NCBI RefSeq assembly: GCF_964355755.1
Contig: NC_092673.1
Coordinates: 13,399,001-13,463,000 of the forward strand
Length of the DNA: 64,000 nt
Reading direction: 5' to 3'
Origin: Antedon mediterranea
Taxonomy: Eukaryota > Echinodermata > Crinoidea > Comatulida > Antedonidae
Shown: in pieces, positions 33,550 to 45,738 of the stretch
Layout of the letters: the number at the start of each line of letters is the position of its first letter
Position numbering within the stretch: the first letter of the stretch is position 1
Program-made: the position numbers and the translations under genes
The notes under the pieces: generated by a model
Told to the model about the DNA's origin: nothing
The model's input: only the letters and a program-made list of their open reading frames with translations
Database searches by the model: none

Positions 33550-34255
33550 ACTTGAGTGTGAATAACTGCCATGTTCAGCATGTAGAATTAATCTAGTATT
33601 CGCTTCCTCGTGGTCACAAAACAGTTCCGGCACATTAACAGCATTGCAAACACCATCTGTCCAAGTCAATTTATGGCAATGACTTCCATGAGTAACATAG
33701 ACTGGAAATGATATAGTGATACCTGATGATTTTGACCAAGTTTAAAAAATGATTTCTATAAAGAACCTCTTTGTTTTGTTCATTTGCCAAGGATTTCTTG
33801 TATTGCTTTGCGGTTTTCTGTTTTTGTCCATAGATTTTGATGACCTCTTATCCCTTGTTTTTCACGTACAAGATTTTTATTGCTGACAATTGGATATTTG
33901 TCACAAATAAAATCCACCCGCGAACATTTGTAAGATGGGGCAATAAACTGTAGTTGCTTAAAAATTTTCATAGCCAATTCTTCAAGTTTATTCAGTATGT
34001 TGCGTTTACGAATAGCTTGAAGTAGTGCCATTGCATCAATCATTAGTGCACTATTTGGATCAGGTTTTGATGTGTGAATTGAGTCTTCACCTTTGCCTTC
34101 CAAAATGTTAGTAGTGAACTTTTGTCTGTCCTTACCAAGGATTTCGGACCGTTGGCCAATGGAAAGAGAATATCACCCAGACAGAATGACATAACCTCCT
34201 TCATGTTAATGCCACAAGTTTGCCCAACAACAAGCAGCTCTTTATTTCCCTTCAC
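33550..34255 (-). pseudogene. Unnamed PIN-like / SPDTDV-type protein relic
   Basis: Minus strand: INMKEVMSFCLGDILFPLAN, then a one-base slip near 34110, IDAMALLQAI, LAMKIFKQL, YKCSRVDFICDKYP and REKQGIRGHQ to a stop at 33780. Beyond an intron-like gap the frame at about 33715-33550 reads YVTHGSHCHKLTWTDGV and CDHEEANTRLILHAEH. I recall the order VDAMAL(I/L)Q...SRVD(F/V)..D.Y....ERE.RG...HEEADTR(M/L)LLHA from many uncharacterised proteins of cnidarians and echinoderms. The Asp-rich set suggests a PIN-like nuclease fold, but that is inference. Frameshifted and truncated. Confidence 0.5.
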
Positions 34256-34399
34256 TAAAGTCGTAGAACTTATTTTTGTTTACTTGTAGTTGTCTTGAAA
34301 GGTTTTCAATTTATTTTACTTAACTGTTGCAAACAATGAGGTCGTTCCAGTACTGCAGATCCTGCTTTTTTAAATTCATCTGCTTCTTTCTCCCCAACA

Positions 34400-34515
34400 T
34401 TCTTTCCAACTCTTCGAGATTCAAACGGATCTGCGATATACAATTCTTATCTTCTGCTGGATTGAGCCATTTTGTTACAGTATTTTAGCAATACAATGAA
34501 TGTTTACCAGTCTTT
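34400..34515. repeat. Repeat shared with about 36105-36212
   Basis: CTTTCCAACTCTTCGAGATT through TTTTGTTACAGTATTTTAGC recurs with small changes at 36.1-36.2 kb. On the minus strand both copies encode DPFESR(R/T)VGK. The 36-kb copy continues to 35960 as FIKGYVILKNHNKIVNCYIN, DSVALTGDM to a stop. Confidence 0.7.
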
Positions 34516-34829
34516 TAAGTAAATATGAGGATTTCGTACATGCCACTTTTATATATCCAACTCTTTAGCATCAGTGATTTTCAGATATACGACTGTAATT
34601 TCACCCCTTATTTGCATATTTCATTTAACTTGTACTACTAATTTGTATACTTTCGAGGTGTGTGACAAAGTTGTGATTTTGAGAATTAGAAAGTAGTCCT
34701 ACACTGGCTATTGGAAACCTGTATCTGAGTCATTTGAGGGCAAAACAAAGTCTCTACTGATATTTTAGTCATATTATGTATGAAAACATTGAGAAATGCA
34801 GTTTTATTTGAGCATTTTCGTATAATCAT

Positions 34830-35400
34830 CATCTCTTTTCATACACGTCGCCGCCTGCCACACACCACATATCTTCCGATGAGATGTGCACCCTCTACAT
34901 TCATTGAATTAAAGCATGTAAACATCTTTGATTAAAGCAATGAACAGTAGTTACAAATAGCGGTGTAATTTTAATTTATATAACTATCGTATCACTATGT
35001 AACAATACTTAATATGTATTTGACCATGGAGGAAATGTATATACATGGTTGAACTCGATTATACTGATGATACATTGTTGTATATAGCACGTTGCTTAAA
35101 CAACATAATTGTTTTACTTGAGCGTTAGGTCATCAACTTTGTTTGATACCTGTTTTAGTTCGACTATCAACTTCTTTGCAGTACACTCGGATAATGAAAC
35201 AGAATTTTCAGAATGCGAATCAGAGAGTGTATAAATTTGTAACAAATGTCCTAATGATTGGTGTAAAGAAAGGCATAAGGGGAGTAAATATCATGAGCAT
35301 CAGCAGACAAATGAGAAGAAACAGAATAATCAAAACAAGAAGAATGATGATCGGATTCGTTGTCTTAATTTTCAACACGAAGCATCTGTAAATGTATTAC
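34830..35400 (+). repeat. Duplicated segment, copy at about 50450-50910
   Basis: Shared words include GTTACAAATAG, GTGTAATTTTAATTTATATA, TACTTGAGCGTTAGGTCATC and CAAATGTCCTAATGATTGGT. On the plus strand both contain a reading with FSECESESV(stop or E)ICNKCPNDWCKERHKGSK. The 35-kb copy has a TAA in place of one Glu codon. Confidence 0.7.
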
Positions 35401-37434
35401 GTCTCTCAGCTTTTTTTGCAGCTCAATTTGTTCTGCAAAAATGTGAATTAAATACAATTTAATCGAACTGGTCACTGCAGACTACCTTTGAATATAGGTA
35501 ATTATTGTAGAAGCTATGTATGTAGTAGTAAGTTAGTGTAAAAGTCTAGTAACAGATATTTTACGTTTCTCTAATGCTGCTGTAAAAACAGTTAAGGTTA
35601 TTTAGTAATTTAAAAATTTTGCCAGGAACATAGTTATAGTTCAATCTGTTTGTTCATTAAAGTTGATATAATTACAATCATCATCGACGACAACATTTAA
35701 CGAAATGCATTCTATATGGAACCACTGTCAACGTCTGTGTGATCACCCCACAAGTTTCGGTAGTCTTTAACTAGACTTTCATCAACTTCAACTGGTGATG
35801 CTTTATTGAAAACTGAAACGAACAAAAATAAATATTTAATATCAATTGCCTTTTCAAACCAATTCCAATAATTAAAACCAAATATTAAAATAGACTAGTC
35901 ATACCTTTGTTTTGGCTGACAATGGAACTCTATCGTTCACTGTATCGACCAAACAGTTTTTAACTCTGATATATTTTCCCCTTTCTGCTGCCAGTATTTT
36001 TTATCATGTCTCCCGTAAGGGCCACACTGTCATTAATATAGCAATTGACAATTTTATTGTGATTTTTCAAAATCACATATCCTTTTATAAACCGTCTGGC
36101 GGTTGGACCCTTTCCAACTGTTCGAGATTCAAACGGATCTACGATATATACAATTCTCACTTTCTGCTGAATTAAGCCATTTTGTTACAGTATTTTAGCA
36201 ATACAATGAATGTATATGATCGGTACATGAATCCATTCCTCCGGGTGCGAGTTCCACATTCATCATGGCATGGTATGCCTTCACGGCATCATTTTTCCGT
36301 ATTTTTTTGTTTTTTTTTCTTATGCAACCTGAAACAATTAATGTAAAAACTTTAATAGGGCCTATAGCTTACATTTTTTCCCTTTAATATTACTATTAGG
36401 CTTTGTAGGTCTAGTAGTAGTACCTGGCCTATTATTGATCAATGGAAGAACATCCGAAACTATATCGGATAATTTATGTCCCGAAAGAATTAATTCTAAT
36501 TCTTGTCGGTCACAATTAAGATAGGCCTAGGTCTAGGCTAGGTAGGCCTTATTATATGCCAAATAATAAGGATAAGTTTTGATAATCGGAGTTTGGTTGA
36601 ATTGTGGTGGCAAAAACATAAATGCAAATCAATTAGTCAATATTTAAGCATTGTTTTTAATACAACAATCTTCAGTGGTTTCGAATTGGTGTGATTGTTC
36701 CCACGGAAACAACTACATCAATACCATGTAAAAACTCCTTACGGATGAATATTAAGTGTATTTGAAAACTCTTACTAACATTAGGATTAAGTTTGTGACT
36801 GACGACTTAATAAGCAACAAATAAATAGTTCATTTATAGACACACTACTGTCAGAAATAGGAAAGTTGATCTACAAAAAGAATTTTAGAGCTTTGCCTTG
36901 TGCTCCCTGGGGACGGACTAAAATATAAAGAAGTTAAAACTGCCTCAATATAAGTTTATTTGTACGACATGTTTAGGGCATAGCCTTTCTTTATTAATAA
37001 CAACATTTATTCAACATTCAACAGTTTACATAGTTTATGGGACAGACACCCCATAGGTAGTGTTATATATTAAATCATCAAAAAGCTGTGGCATGGATTT
37101 CTGAAAAGTACACATGATTAATAATCTTTCCAAAAAATTTAGACCTATAAAGGTGTAATTAAAATGTATTCTACAGATAGAGTGAGAGAATATTTTATCG
37201 ATTATTAAAGAACACTTTTGTTTACAGTCTTGTTATTTATCAAAAATTTATCAAAGTCAACTAAATAAATTTATTGAACGTGATGTTCAATATGCCTGTA
37301 TATACTGAAACCTATACTTTTATGATATTTATTAATAATGTAATTATGATTAAATTATATCACATTGCGAATTACTGTACTTTGCACATAATGATTTAAT
37401 TTATAGTTCATTAAATACTATTCACAATACTTGT
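35400..37434. other. No intact gene; duplicated segments
   Basis: It includes the 35960-36160 minus-strand frame noted at 34400-34515, a segment at about 36259-36790 that recurs at about 42190-42795, and AT-rich sequence. Confidence 0.5.
36259..36790. repeat. Duplicated segment, copy at about 42190-42795
   Basis: Both start near GGTATGCCTTC and share TTATGCAACCTGAAACAATT, GATCAATGGAAGAACATC and GATAATCGGAGTTTGGTTGA. The 42-kb copy has a 13-bp duplication of GGCATCTTCAC-like sequence at its start and an insertion with ACAGTACTACAAAAG. Confidence 0.8.
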
Positions 37435-38642
37435 TTATATTGTGAACATTGCTATGTTATTCATAAACCCATTCTCATCATCTATTGCGATAATCACACC
37501 AGTCTTCTCTTCTGAATATGTGCAAAACTAAAAAAATAAAAATTAATTTATAAAAAAATACAAATTTTACTCCAAAGATCTATGCTTTTGATGACTTAAC
37601 CCAAAGCACAATATAAATGTGCAATACAAAACTCAAAAACAGCAATAGGTACTACAGCTAAACTGACACATGCACATCCACACACAACAGAAACAACTTT
37701 CCAACAACAAGAGATCCCATTTCACATGCATAATTAAAAGATGCATCAAGAACAACTTGCCAAAAAGTAACAAAAACAAATGTTGAAAAGTTGTCAAATT
37801 TGAACAAAATCATGTCAGCAACCAAAGATATTTCAAGGTATCATATATAAAATAAATTACGTAATTCACACTTACTTCAATTGTACTCGACTCAATACTG
37901 GTTAGCCTGTCAGCCTCCTTCACCACCGCAGTTATGGTAACTTTATCGCCCAATTCTATTTCCTTAGATCTTTGAGCACTCCATTCCATAGCACCACATC
38001 TACGTGCTCCACCTCCTTCTAGTCTAATGCTCCTCGTTTTAAATGAACTAGTCTCCAACAAGTTTCCAACCTGCATAAATAAAAGAAAACAATTGGAAAA
38101 TATTAATATCAAATTATCTAAAATAACAGCCAATAGGGAAACCTATTGTTGTCCTAAAGACAAAAATATTTAATATGAAAACGGAATTTAAAAAACAAAA
38201 AAGTAATATCAAGGTACTGCCTTTTATAGCGTCAGTTAAAGACATAAATAAAACAAATATATTAAAGATTGAACAAAATAAAGTAAAATTAAATAAATAG
38301 ATAAAAAATATAAAGAAAATAAATAAGACAATTTAATTAATTAATAAAGAAACGACACATAAATAAAGTAAAATAAACATATAAATGAAAGAAATAATTA
38401 AAACAAATAAAATAAAAGTCTGTTGAAAACATGTACTGATCGTCCACATGACGTCATCATTTACATTGGAAGTCAAGGTGGTAATGTCACAATGTAAATG
38501 ACCTAATTACCTCAATTACATCTCCAGAGATGTAATTCTTTACAGGAGAGCATTTTGCTTCAGCTACACACACTGAGTCTGGTTTGATGTAAGCCTTTAC
38601 AATTTCCATATTCACAGCGAAGTCACTTATCTTTGTAAATAC
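37435..38642 (-). CDS. Three-exon module, unrecognised (possible OB-fold-like)
   Basis: Three phase-0 exons are on the minus strand. 38642-38511 (acceptor GCAG, donor GAG/GTAATT) encodes VFTKISDFAVNMEIVKAYIK and CSPVKNYISGDVIE. 38070-37876 (acceptor GCAG, donor GAA/GTAAGTG) encodes VGNLLETSSFKTRSIRLEGG, then KEIELGDKVTITAVVKEADR. 37527-37435 encodes FCTYSEEKTGVIIAIDDENG, FMNNIAMFTI, stop TAA. Together they give 139 residues without a break. 5' exons were not found. The alternating hydrophobic strands and G-D-K-V-T-I-T-A-V-V are reminiscent of RPA-type OB folds, but this is weak. A decayed copy at 43.6-44.4 kb lacks the third exon. Confidence 0.5.
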
Positions 38643-38837
38643 CTGCATACCAAAAATTAAATCACTATTTTCAACATTAAAGGGTCTTTCACACATGTTG
38701 AAGATATTGCTCACGTTCACTTCAATAATTTCAACGTTTAGATAATAAATTCTCCTTTTTCAAGAGATGTTACTCAGTAGGTCAAATATTGCTTTGTTGA
38801 AGTCGTGAATCTCAGGTACTCGCCTTCTTTATTAATA

Positions 38838-39767
38838 GCGAGCTTTCGTTGTAGTACGGAAGTAGTTCAGTACGGTAATTCAAACCGAATTGTGATCCAC
38901 GCATGCGCAGAAATTTGAGACTCACCGTAGCGCTAAATTTGAGAACGGTAGTGAGAAGAAATAGCGTCCTGTCTGAAACGTACATTCAGCTGTGTATTTT
39001 AATTATGGAGGACACGATGGAAGTAGTATCGTCAAGAGTAAAGCAGTTTAATCAGTCGTTATTTTAACTTATTGTAATCAAACATGGACTAGGCTATAGC
39101 ATATTAAATGAATGTTCATTAATGTCAAGTTTCAAGTTTATTGTTTCACACAATACAATACAATATAAATACAGAAACATAAATTAATAAATACAATTGT
39201 GTGAGCAGGACGCATTAATAAGCCAAGGCTTTAAGTTTGGTCCTCCAGATGATAAGTAAAAATATATTTAATTATTTAATTTAAGCATTACTTACTAACA
39301 ATGTAGTGCTCTAGATCAGTGATGCCAAATATAAAATAAAAAAATTGGCTTAGAGAATCGGCCTAGGCCTAGCCTGAAATAGCCTGATATAGCTGTTGCA
39401 TTCATCTTCGTTGAATTTATCTAAGTTGAATTGATATTCATCACTTTTATACTGAAAATCAGGATTACTTGGAGAATTCATACTATATACAACATAATAA
39501 ATTCTTCCTCGTCTAGAACATCTGAAATATAGGCAGCAACAAGAGAATCTCGTACCCTATGAGTATGTAGGTTCGCCATGTTGTGAGATGCTGAAAGCCG
39601 AGTCAACTGATATGATACCTGATCGCACTATGACGTCGCGCACATGTTCCCGTCGCGTGAACAAAACGAAACAGTAACAGACATGACGGGAGCCTAGTAA
39701 ATGAGTACGGTCACGATTGGTTAAACCGGCCATACTGCACGTTTACCGTCCCGTTACGAAAGCTCGC
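38838..39767. mobile_element. MITE with TA target duplication
   Basis: The left end GCGAGCTTTCGTTGTAGTAC and right end (reverse complement) GCGAGCTTTCGTAACGGGAC share 12 terminal bases and partial similarity beyond, with TA outside both ends. No coding potential. A fragment resembling a LINE 3' tail (TTTCAAGTTTATTGTTTCAC) lies inside at about 39125-39200. Confidence 0.7.
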
Positions 39768-41245
39768 TAATGTTGGTGCAGACTACCTTATCACCAACTG
39801 ACAACGAAAATAGCTTTTCTCGCATTTCGGAACTTGCTTTATTTACATAAGGGAGCCTGTTGTTATCGATGGGCTTAACATTGGACGATACCATTATTTT
39901 TAGGCATTTTTCATCTGTTCAATGCGGTGGGGTATAGTAGCATTGGTAATATCGTGTGTCGGAAGCAGTCATGCGTGAACAGATCGTATTACAGCCGGCC
40001 GACCGGCCCAGCTCTAGCACAAAAGAACCTCCCATGAAAGCTATTTTTATCAAAGGTTATTAGCTATATAATTTGAACAGCTTTGTTTCATACCAAAAAA
40101 TAAGAATGGTCTTCCGTCCGGGCTTCGTTGTTGTCGTGAATATGGCCGATACTAGTTGAAAACAATATATAAATAAACAAAACCATTGCTGTAGCCGAGT
40201 TACCGCCGATTTAAAGGCGTATTGTTCAATAAAGTTATATTATATTATAGTTTCTGGTGAAATATTTCAGATATAGATTCGGATTTATTTGTCCTTGCGG
40301 AAAATATTGACCGGCACAATCGCTTACATAAAATATAACTATTTACAAAGTAAAAATAATAAAATGAAAAGTAATACAATGAAAAATAAAGAGTTGTAAA
40401 ATAAAATTATTAACAGTATTTATCATTGAAAGCTCTGATGGAAAAAGGGACGAATGAATTTAGATATCTATTTGTTCTGCAACGTGTACTACGTAGTCGT
40501 TTGCCAGACCTTAAAAATCATATACATGGTGTAGTGTGTGATTTTCATTTGACATAATGTTCTTAGTCTTATCATGGACCTGGTCTTATCTAGAATTTTC
40601 GCAATACAAATATCATCGATAGAGAAACTTTCCTTAATAATACAAACAACAAATTTAACAATTCAGGAATAGTTTTGTAGAGGAAGGGTGAAAGCAGGGA
40701 GGTTGAAAGGGTGGGCCGGTAATGACCTTAACATCCCGAAGAGTACCCAAACATATTTTGGGGCGCTCAACTTTACAGGTAAACACGATAAAAATCGCAA
40801 ACAATTATGTTTTTTGGCCTTTTTAAAATGGTAAAAGCTTTTTGCCGAGTGAGTTTACAACATCTATCAGCGCGTGATAGCTTATATTTTAATTAAATTT
40901 TCAGACAGGTTTTTGTCTGTAAACGTACATGCGTAAATCGGGTGTTTGTTTATCGGATTTTTAAGGCAAGCGGCAATCGATGTGTGATTTATTTTATTTT
41001 ATTCTGGTTTATATAAAATATTTTGATTTTTCAGCAAGAACTGAATTGTATCAACATTCACAAGTTAAATAAACAGAACAATAATATATAAAAACATTAA
41101 AAGGTCATTAAAAAACACACAAAAAATAAACACAATAATTTAGTTTCACTTTTAGTATAGCGTTTATTAAAACAAAAACATCAGATTTAATTACAAATTT
41201 TGCACTGTACAAGGTAGTGTATTTTACTATGGTACTACGTATACT
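39768..41245. other. No intact gene
   Basis: AT-rich. The only coding trace is the LINE tail at 40410-40520. Confidence 0.45.
40410..40520 (-). pseudogene. CR1/L2-like LINE ORF2 C-terminal tail
   Basis: The minus strand reads GKRLRSTRCRTNRYLNSFVP, FSIRAFN. The pattern R(T)xRxxNSF(F/V)PxxIRxxN is the usual end of CR1/L2-type ORF2. The rest of the element is missing. Confidence 0.45.
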
Positions 41246-41744
41246 TTATTTATGTACCATTGACATGTGTCTTTTTTTGTCGGCTTCCGACACAAATGTG
41301 TACGAGGGACATGACGGACATTGCCCGACGCCCATTGGCCCATCCTAAACAATAGTGTTCCCTGCCTGTTGTTGCATGAAACTCGTATAATGCCCTTCTA
41401 ATTGTGGGTCTAATTGGGGTTGTGGTAAGCCGTCCTTCAAAAAACCCATCACTTTCTTTGCTTGTATTGAACTGTTTGTACAGTGTTCGCATTCAGTATC
41501 TGTGCACTTTCTGAAACTTATTTCACAAATGTACATGTTTACATGCTAACTTTAGTTCTTCTAGAACGTTGCGCTGTTCTCGCAATGGATGCAATGGACC
41601 CTTAAGTAATTTATGGACTTTGTCGTAATCTTTATACGGTGAAGCGTCTATTGTAGATTTTATTGGCTGCGACGTAAATGGATGTCCATCGTATGGCATC
41701 CCATTCCAGTATTGCGACAACCTGTCAATTGCGTTATCAATCAC
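41246..41744 (-). pseudogene. Cys-rich protein with terminal C2H2-like finger, broken
   Basis: The acceptor AACAG/GTGATT precedes AIDRLSQYWNGMPYDGHPFT and HPLREQRNVLEELKLACKH. A one-base slip gives YICEISFRKCTDTECEHC, then PQPQLDPQLEGHYTSFMQQQ, a TAG stop, and finally GQCPSCPSYTFVSEADKKRH, MSMVHK to TAA. FxxxKCxDxxCxxC...LPxPxLDxxxxHYxxF and a closing C-x2-C...H-x4-H (CPSC...RHMSMVH) recur in unnamed invertebrate proteins I recall. The role is unknown. One slip and one stop indicate a pseudogene. Confidence 0.4.
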
Positions 41745-42189
41745 CTGTTAAAAAAAATTAAATATTTTCAAACTATAATATATAATATAAGTATACAGTA
41801 CAGTATACTAAATTAGATTCCGGTTGTCACTCGTGAACAATTCTCAAAAAGAGAAACAAACACAATCAATTATTTTGATATATCATCCCGTCAGGAGCGA
41901 TAACTTGGCACATTCATCATTTGCAAATTTTACGTTTGTTCAATTTTTTTAAAGCAAGCCACTAAACGCATGAAATTAGATTAAACACAAACAATAATGA
42001 ATTATGCTACTTCTAGTAAGCTTCAACTTTACATGCATTTATAAAGTCTACCAAAAAAAATTAGTTGCCATGTTTTATTTAATTTGTTAATTGTTTTCAA
42101 CTAAAATGTTGGTGAGGAACGAATAAAGAACGCAGATTACAAAAAAAGTCATTCACCTGTTTTGTTTCATTATTAAAACGAAAATACAT

Positions 42190-42795
42190 TCATGGCGTGG
42201 TATGCCTTCCTGGCATCTTCACGGCATCATTTTTCCGTAATTTTTTGTTTTTTTTTCTTATGCAACCTGAAACAATTAATATAAAAACTTTAATACGGCC
42301 TATAGCTTACATCTTTTCCCTATTAGTATTAGGCTTTGTAGGCCTAGTAGTAGTTGGCCAAGGAAGAGTAGGTCTGTTAGTAGTACCTGGCCTATTATTG
42401 ATCAATGGAAGAACATCTGAAACTAGATCGGATAATTTATGTCCCAAAAGAATTAATTTGAATTTTTGTCGGTCACAATTAAGATAGGTCTAGGCTAGGT
42501 AGGCCTTATTATGTGTCAAATAATAAGGATAAGTTTTGATAATCGGAGTTTGGTTGAATTGTGGCGGCAAAAACATAAATGCAAATCAATTAGGTACAGT
42601 ACTACAAAAGTCTATTTATTTCAGTCAATATGAATATTTAAGCATTGTTTTATACAACAATCTTCAGTGGTTTCGAATTGGTGTGATTGTTCCCGCGGAA
42701 ACCACTACATCAATACCATGTAAAAACTCTTTACGGATGAATATTAAGTGTATTTGAACACTCTCACTAACATTAGGATTAAGTTTGTGACTGAC
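42190..42795. repeat. Second copy of the 36.26-36.79 kb segment
   Basis: See 36259-36790. Followed by a TAGGCCTA-rich patch at about 42920-43010. Confidence 0.8.
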
Positions 42796-43080
42796 CACTT
42801 AAGCACCAAATAAATTCAAAAGTAAATATATTAATTAATACAGTCGAGGATGACAATTTATCTTAATTAAAAATTCAATCAATTTGTTACCACAATGTGG
42901 TGATCAACCGCGATTACAGGAGTAACTAGCTAGGCCTACATTGCAGAGTAGTACACTACTTTTAATAGGCTAGGTAGGCCTCCTAGCTAGCTACTGTACA
43001 CTGTTAACTAGCCTTTTTTAAGGGTGCGTGAGGTACCTGTGTATAAGATGCACCCAAAATTTAGAGGTCAAGTTTGCGTG

Positions 43081-43449
43081 TCAAAAGTGCGTCTTATACA
43101 CCGAAATATACGGTAACCTGCGTTTAGTTTTACCAATATAAAGCATGTTACATTTAGTACACGAAATACAATAAACTAGATTTCTAGTGGTGAAAGCAAT
43201 ACGATCTGTGATAACATAATTACCAGAAGATCCTACTATTTGGTTTGAACATGAAACGTAATTACATGTCGAACATCTATTTCTATTACATTTGAATGTT
43301 CCAGTTGATTCGTTAGCTTTGTTTTGTAATTTAGTGTAAAAGTCTAGTAAAGTTTTGATTTGTTTTAAAGGAACCTTTGGTGGATTTCGGTAGTCTTTAA
43401 CTAGCCTTTGATGACTTAACCAAAAGCACAATATAAATGTGCAATACAA
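43081..43449 (-). pseudogene. Penelope-like element, GIY-YIG endonuclease fragment
   Basis: Minus strand: NRNRCSTCNYVSCSNQIVG, then ITDRIAFTTRNLVYCISCTK and CNMLYIGKTKRRL. The C-x2-C-type linker CSTC, followed by (V)YCI.C.KC...YIG.T.RRL, is the GIY-YIG endonuclease domain that ends Penelope-like retroelement proteins. No reverse transcriptase precedes it within the window; duplicated sequence from the 37-38 kb module lies upstream. 5'-truncated copy. Confidence 0.75.
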
Positions 43450-43599
43450 AACTAAAATACAGAAATAGGTACTACAGCTAAACTGTCACATGCACATCCA
43501 CACACAACGGAAACAACTTTCCAACAACAAGAGATCCCATTTCACATGCATAATTAAAAGATGCATCAAGAACAACTTGCCAAAAACAAATTTTGAATT

Positions 43600-44396
43600 T
43601 GAACAAAAACATGTCGGCCACCGAAGATATTTCAAGGTATCATATATAAAATAAATTACGTAATTTCGCACTGACTTCAATTGTACTCGACTCGGTACTG
43701 GTTTGCCTGTCAGCCTCCTTCACCACTGCAGTTATGGTAACTTTATCGCCCTAACCTATTTCCTTAGATCTTTGAGCACTCCATTCCATAGCACCACATC
43801 TACGTTTGCTCCACCTCCTTCTAGTCTAATGCTCCTCCTTTTAAATGAACTAGTCTCCAACAAATTTCCAACCTACATAAATAAAAGAAAACAATTGGAA
43901 AATATATATATCAAATTATCTAAAATAACAGCCAATAGGGAAAACTATAATGTTGTTTACATAAGCATGCCCCAAGACAAAAGTATGTAATATATAAACA
44001 GAATTTAAAAACAAAAAATTAATATCAAGGTACCGCTTTTTATAGTGTCAGTTAAAGACATAAATAAAAACAAATATATTAAAAAGTGATCAAAATAAAT
44101 TAAAATTAAATAAATAGATTAAAATATAAAGAAAATAAATAAGACAAATCAAATAATTTAATAATTAAATTAATTAATAAAGAAACAACACATAAATAAA
44201 GTAAATTAAACATATAAACATCTCCAGAGACGCTGAAACGTCTCTTTACAGGAGAGCATTTTGCTTCAGCTGCACCCGAGTCTGTTTTGATGTAAACATT
44301 TACAATTTCCATATTCACCGTGAAGTCACTTATCTTTGTAAATACCTGCATACCAAAAATAAAATCACTATTTAGCAACATTAAAGTGTCTTTCAC
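43600..44396 (-). pseudogene. Decayed copy of the 37.4-38.6 kb three-exon module
   Basis: The exon 1 equivalent reads VFTKISDFTVNMEIV and AEAKCSPVK, then degenerates without a donor. The exon 2 equivalent reads VGNLLETSSFKRRSIRLEGG, then frameshifts and meets stops. Exon 3 is absent. Flanking words at 43.39-43.55 kb match 37.58-37.74 kb. The Penelope fragment sits where the third exon would be. Confidence 0.75.
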
Positions 44397-44425
44397 ACAT
44401 GTTGAACATATTGCTCACGTTCACT

Positions 44426-44659
44426 TCAATAATTTCTTAACAATTCTAATGGAGTACCTCCGACTCCATAATGCGAAAGGTTAGATAATAAAATCTCGTG
44501 ATTTACAACGTCAAAGACTTTGGATAAATCCAAGAATGTACTGAGCAAAAATTCTCCTTTTTCTAGAGATGTATGTATGTTACTCAGAAGGTCAAGTATT
44601 GCTAGACTAGTTTTAATGATTTTCCTAAACCCATACTGGCGATTACTTAATTCATTCAT
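44426..44659 (-). pseudogene. LINE reverse transcriptase fragment
   Basis: Minus strand: LSNRQYGFRKIIKTSLAIL, DLLSNIHTSLEKGEF, TFLDLSKVFDVVNHEILLSN, LSHYGVGG. This is RT motifs 1-A (QxGFR...STxxAxL; DLSKAFDxVxHxxLL) of Jockey/CR1-type LINEs. It ends before the catalytic DD box. A shorter remnant of the same insertion seems present at 38.74-38.80 kb. Confidence 0.7.
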
Positions 44660-44779
44660 TCATCTTTTATTTTGAAAAAAAAAAAAGTAACAGATACTTA
44701 CGTTTCTTTAATGCTGCCATTGATACTGTGTAAATAAAAAAAAAACCAGTTAAAATTGTTTAGTAATTTAAAATGACTT

Positions 44780-45496
44780 GGGTCGTGTTCGTACGGTGGT
44801 TAAAATAAGCGCTTAATTTCACCCATGCCTCGGGTTATAAATTGAGCGTTGTTCGTACTTGAAATATTTAACCGCTTAAATGCTTAATCGACGAATCACA
44901 AACCGGAAATTACGTTTTAAGGTCAGTTGTCTTTACAACCTACGACCCCATTTTCGCACGCTAGTTTCGTGTTGTATATTTTTTACTCGCGATCTTTCTT
45001 TACAATAACAATTACTTGCTACCTTTTACACTGCTTATCCTTGCGACAAACCTTATGCCTCTTAACGCCGATAATCCTGCCGAAATATGCCTTCTCCTGA
45101 CGACCATTATTTTACTCATTGACGAAGAATTTGAGCCCAATGTTACACGACGGAAACACCACCGACCAGCGGCTCCCCGACCAGCTAGGCCTACTAAGCG
45201 GTCTACACCAACAAGGACAGCACCAGCTGACGATCGCTCTCGAAGCGTGTATGGAAGAGCTTCGTAGGAGAAATGACGGGCCTAGGCAGCGAACGTTTGT
45301 CAAAATTTGACACATTGCCTCTATCGGAGATTTATTATCCTCTAAGGCCGAGTATAATTGGATTATCGCTGAAATAACCTGCAAATTTGGTGAACATTTT
45401 ACCTCAAATTTTTTGTAGCCTGAGGCAAAAGTTAATTGGATCACGCGAACGGAAATCGGGAATAAGCTGGTATTTTCAACCCCTACGAACAGGCCC
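44780..45496 (+). mobile_element. Possible non-autonomous Harbinger-like element
   Basis: The left end GGGTCGTGTTCGTACGG and right end (reverse complement) GGGCCTGTTCGTAGGGG are similar. Between them the plus strand reads EACMEELRRRNDGPRQRTF, a stop, then IASIGDLLSS and FGEHFTSNFL, which recalls the N-terminal part of HARBI1-type transposases. The expected TWA duplication is not visible (CTT vs TAA), so boundaries and identity are uncertain. Confidence 0.35.
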
Positions 45497-45738
45497 TAAC
45501 ACCAGTCTAAATAGGGTAGTAATGATTCCATTATTTCAGTGTTTTCTGTGTGTTGATTCCCTTGAATGCATTAGTAAATCATGTCACCTATAGTTCAGTA
45601 AACTGCAAACTGTCAATATTAATTACTCTAAACATGTAAACATACGATCAACAATACGATTCATGAATATTATTATGTAAAAATTGTTTCGCAATGTCTG
45701 ATTTTACAACAATTACTTAGTACTTATACCCTTATTCT

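Noticed and set aside
45112-45444. 110-codon minus-strand frame with Cys/Ser-rich segment
   Set aside because: The plus-strand reading resembles the N-terminus of Harbinger proteins better; the minus frame has no domain.
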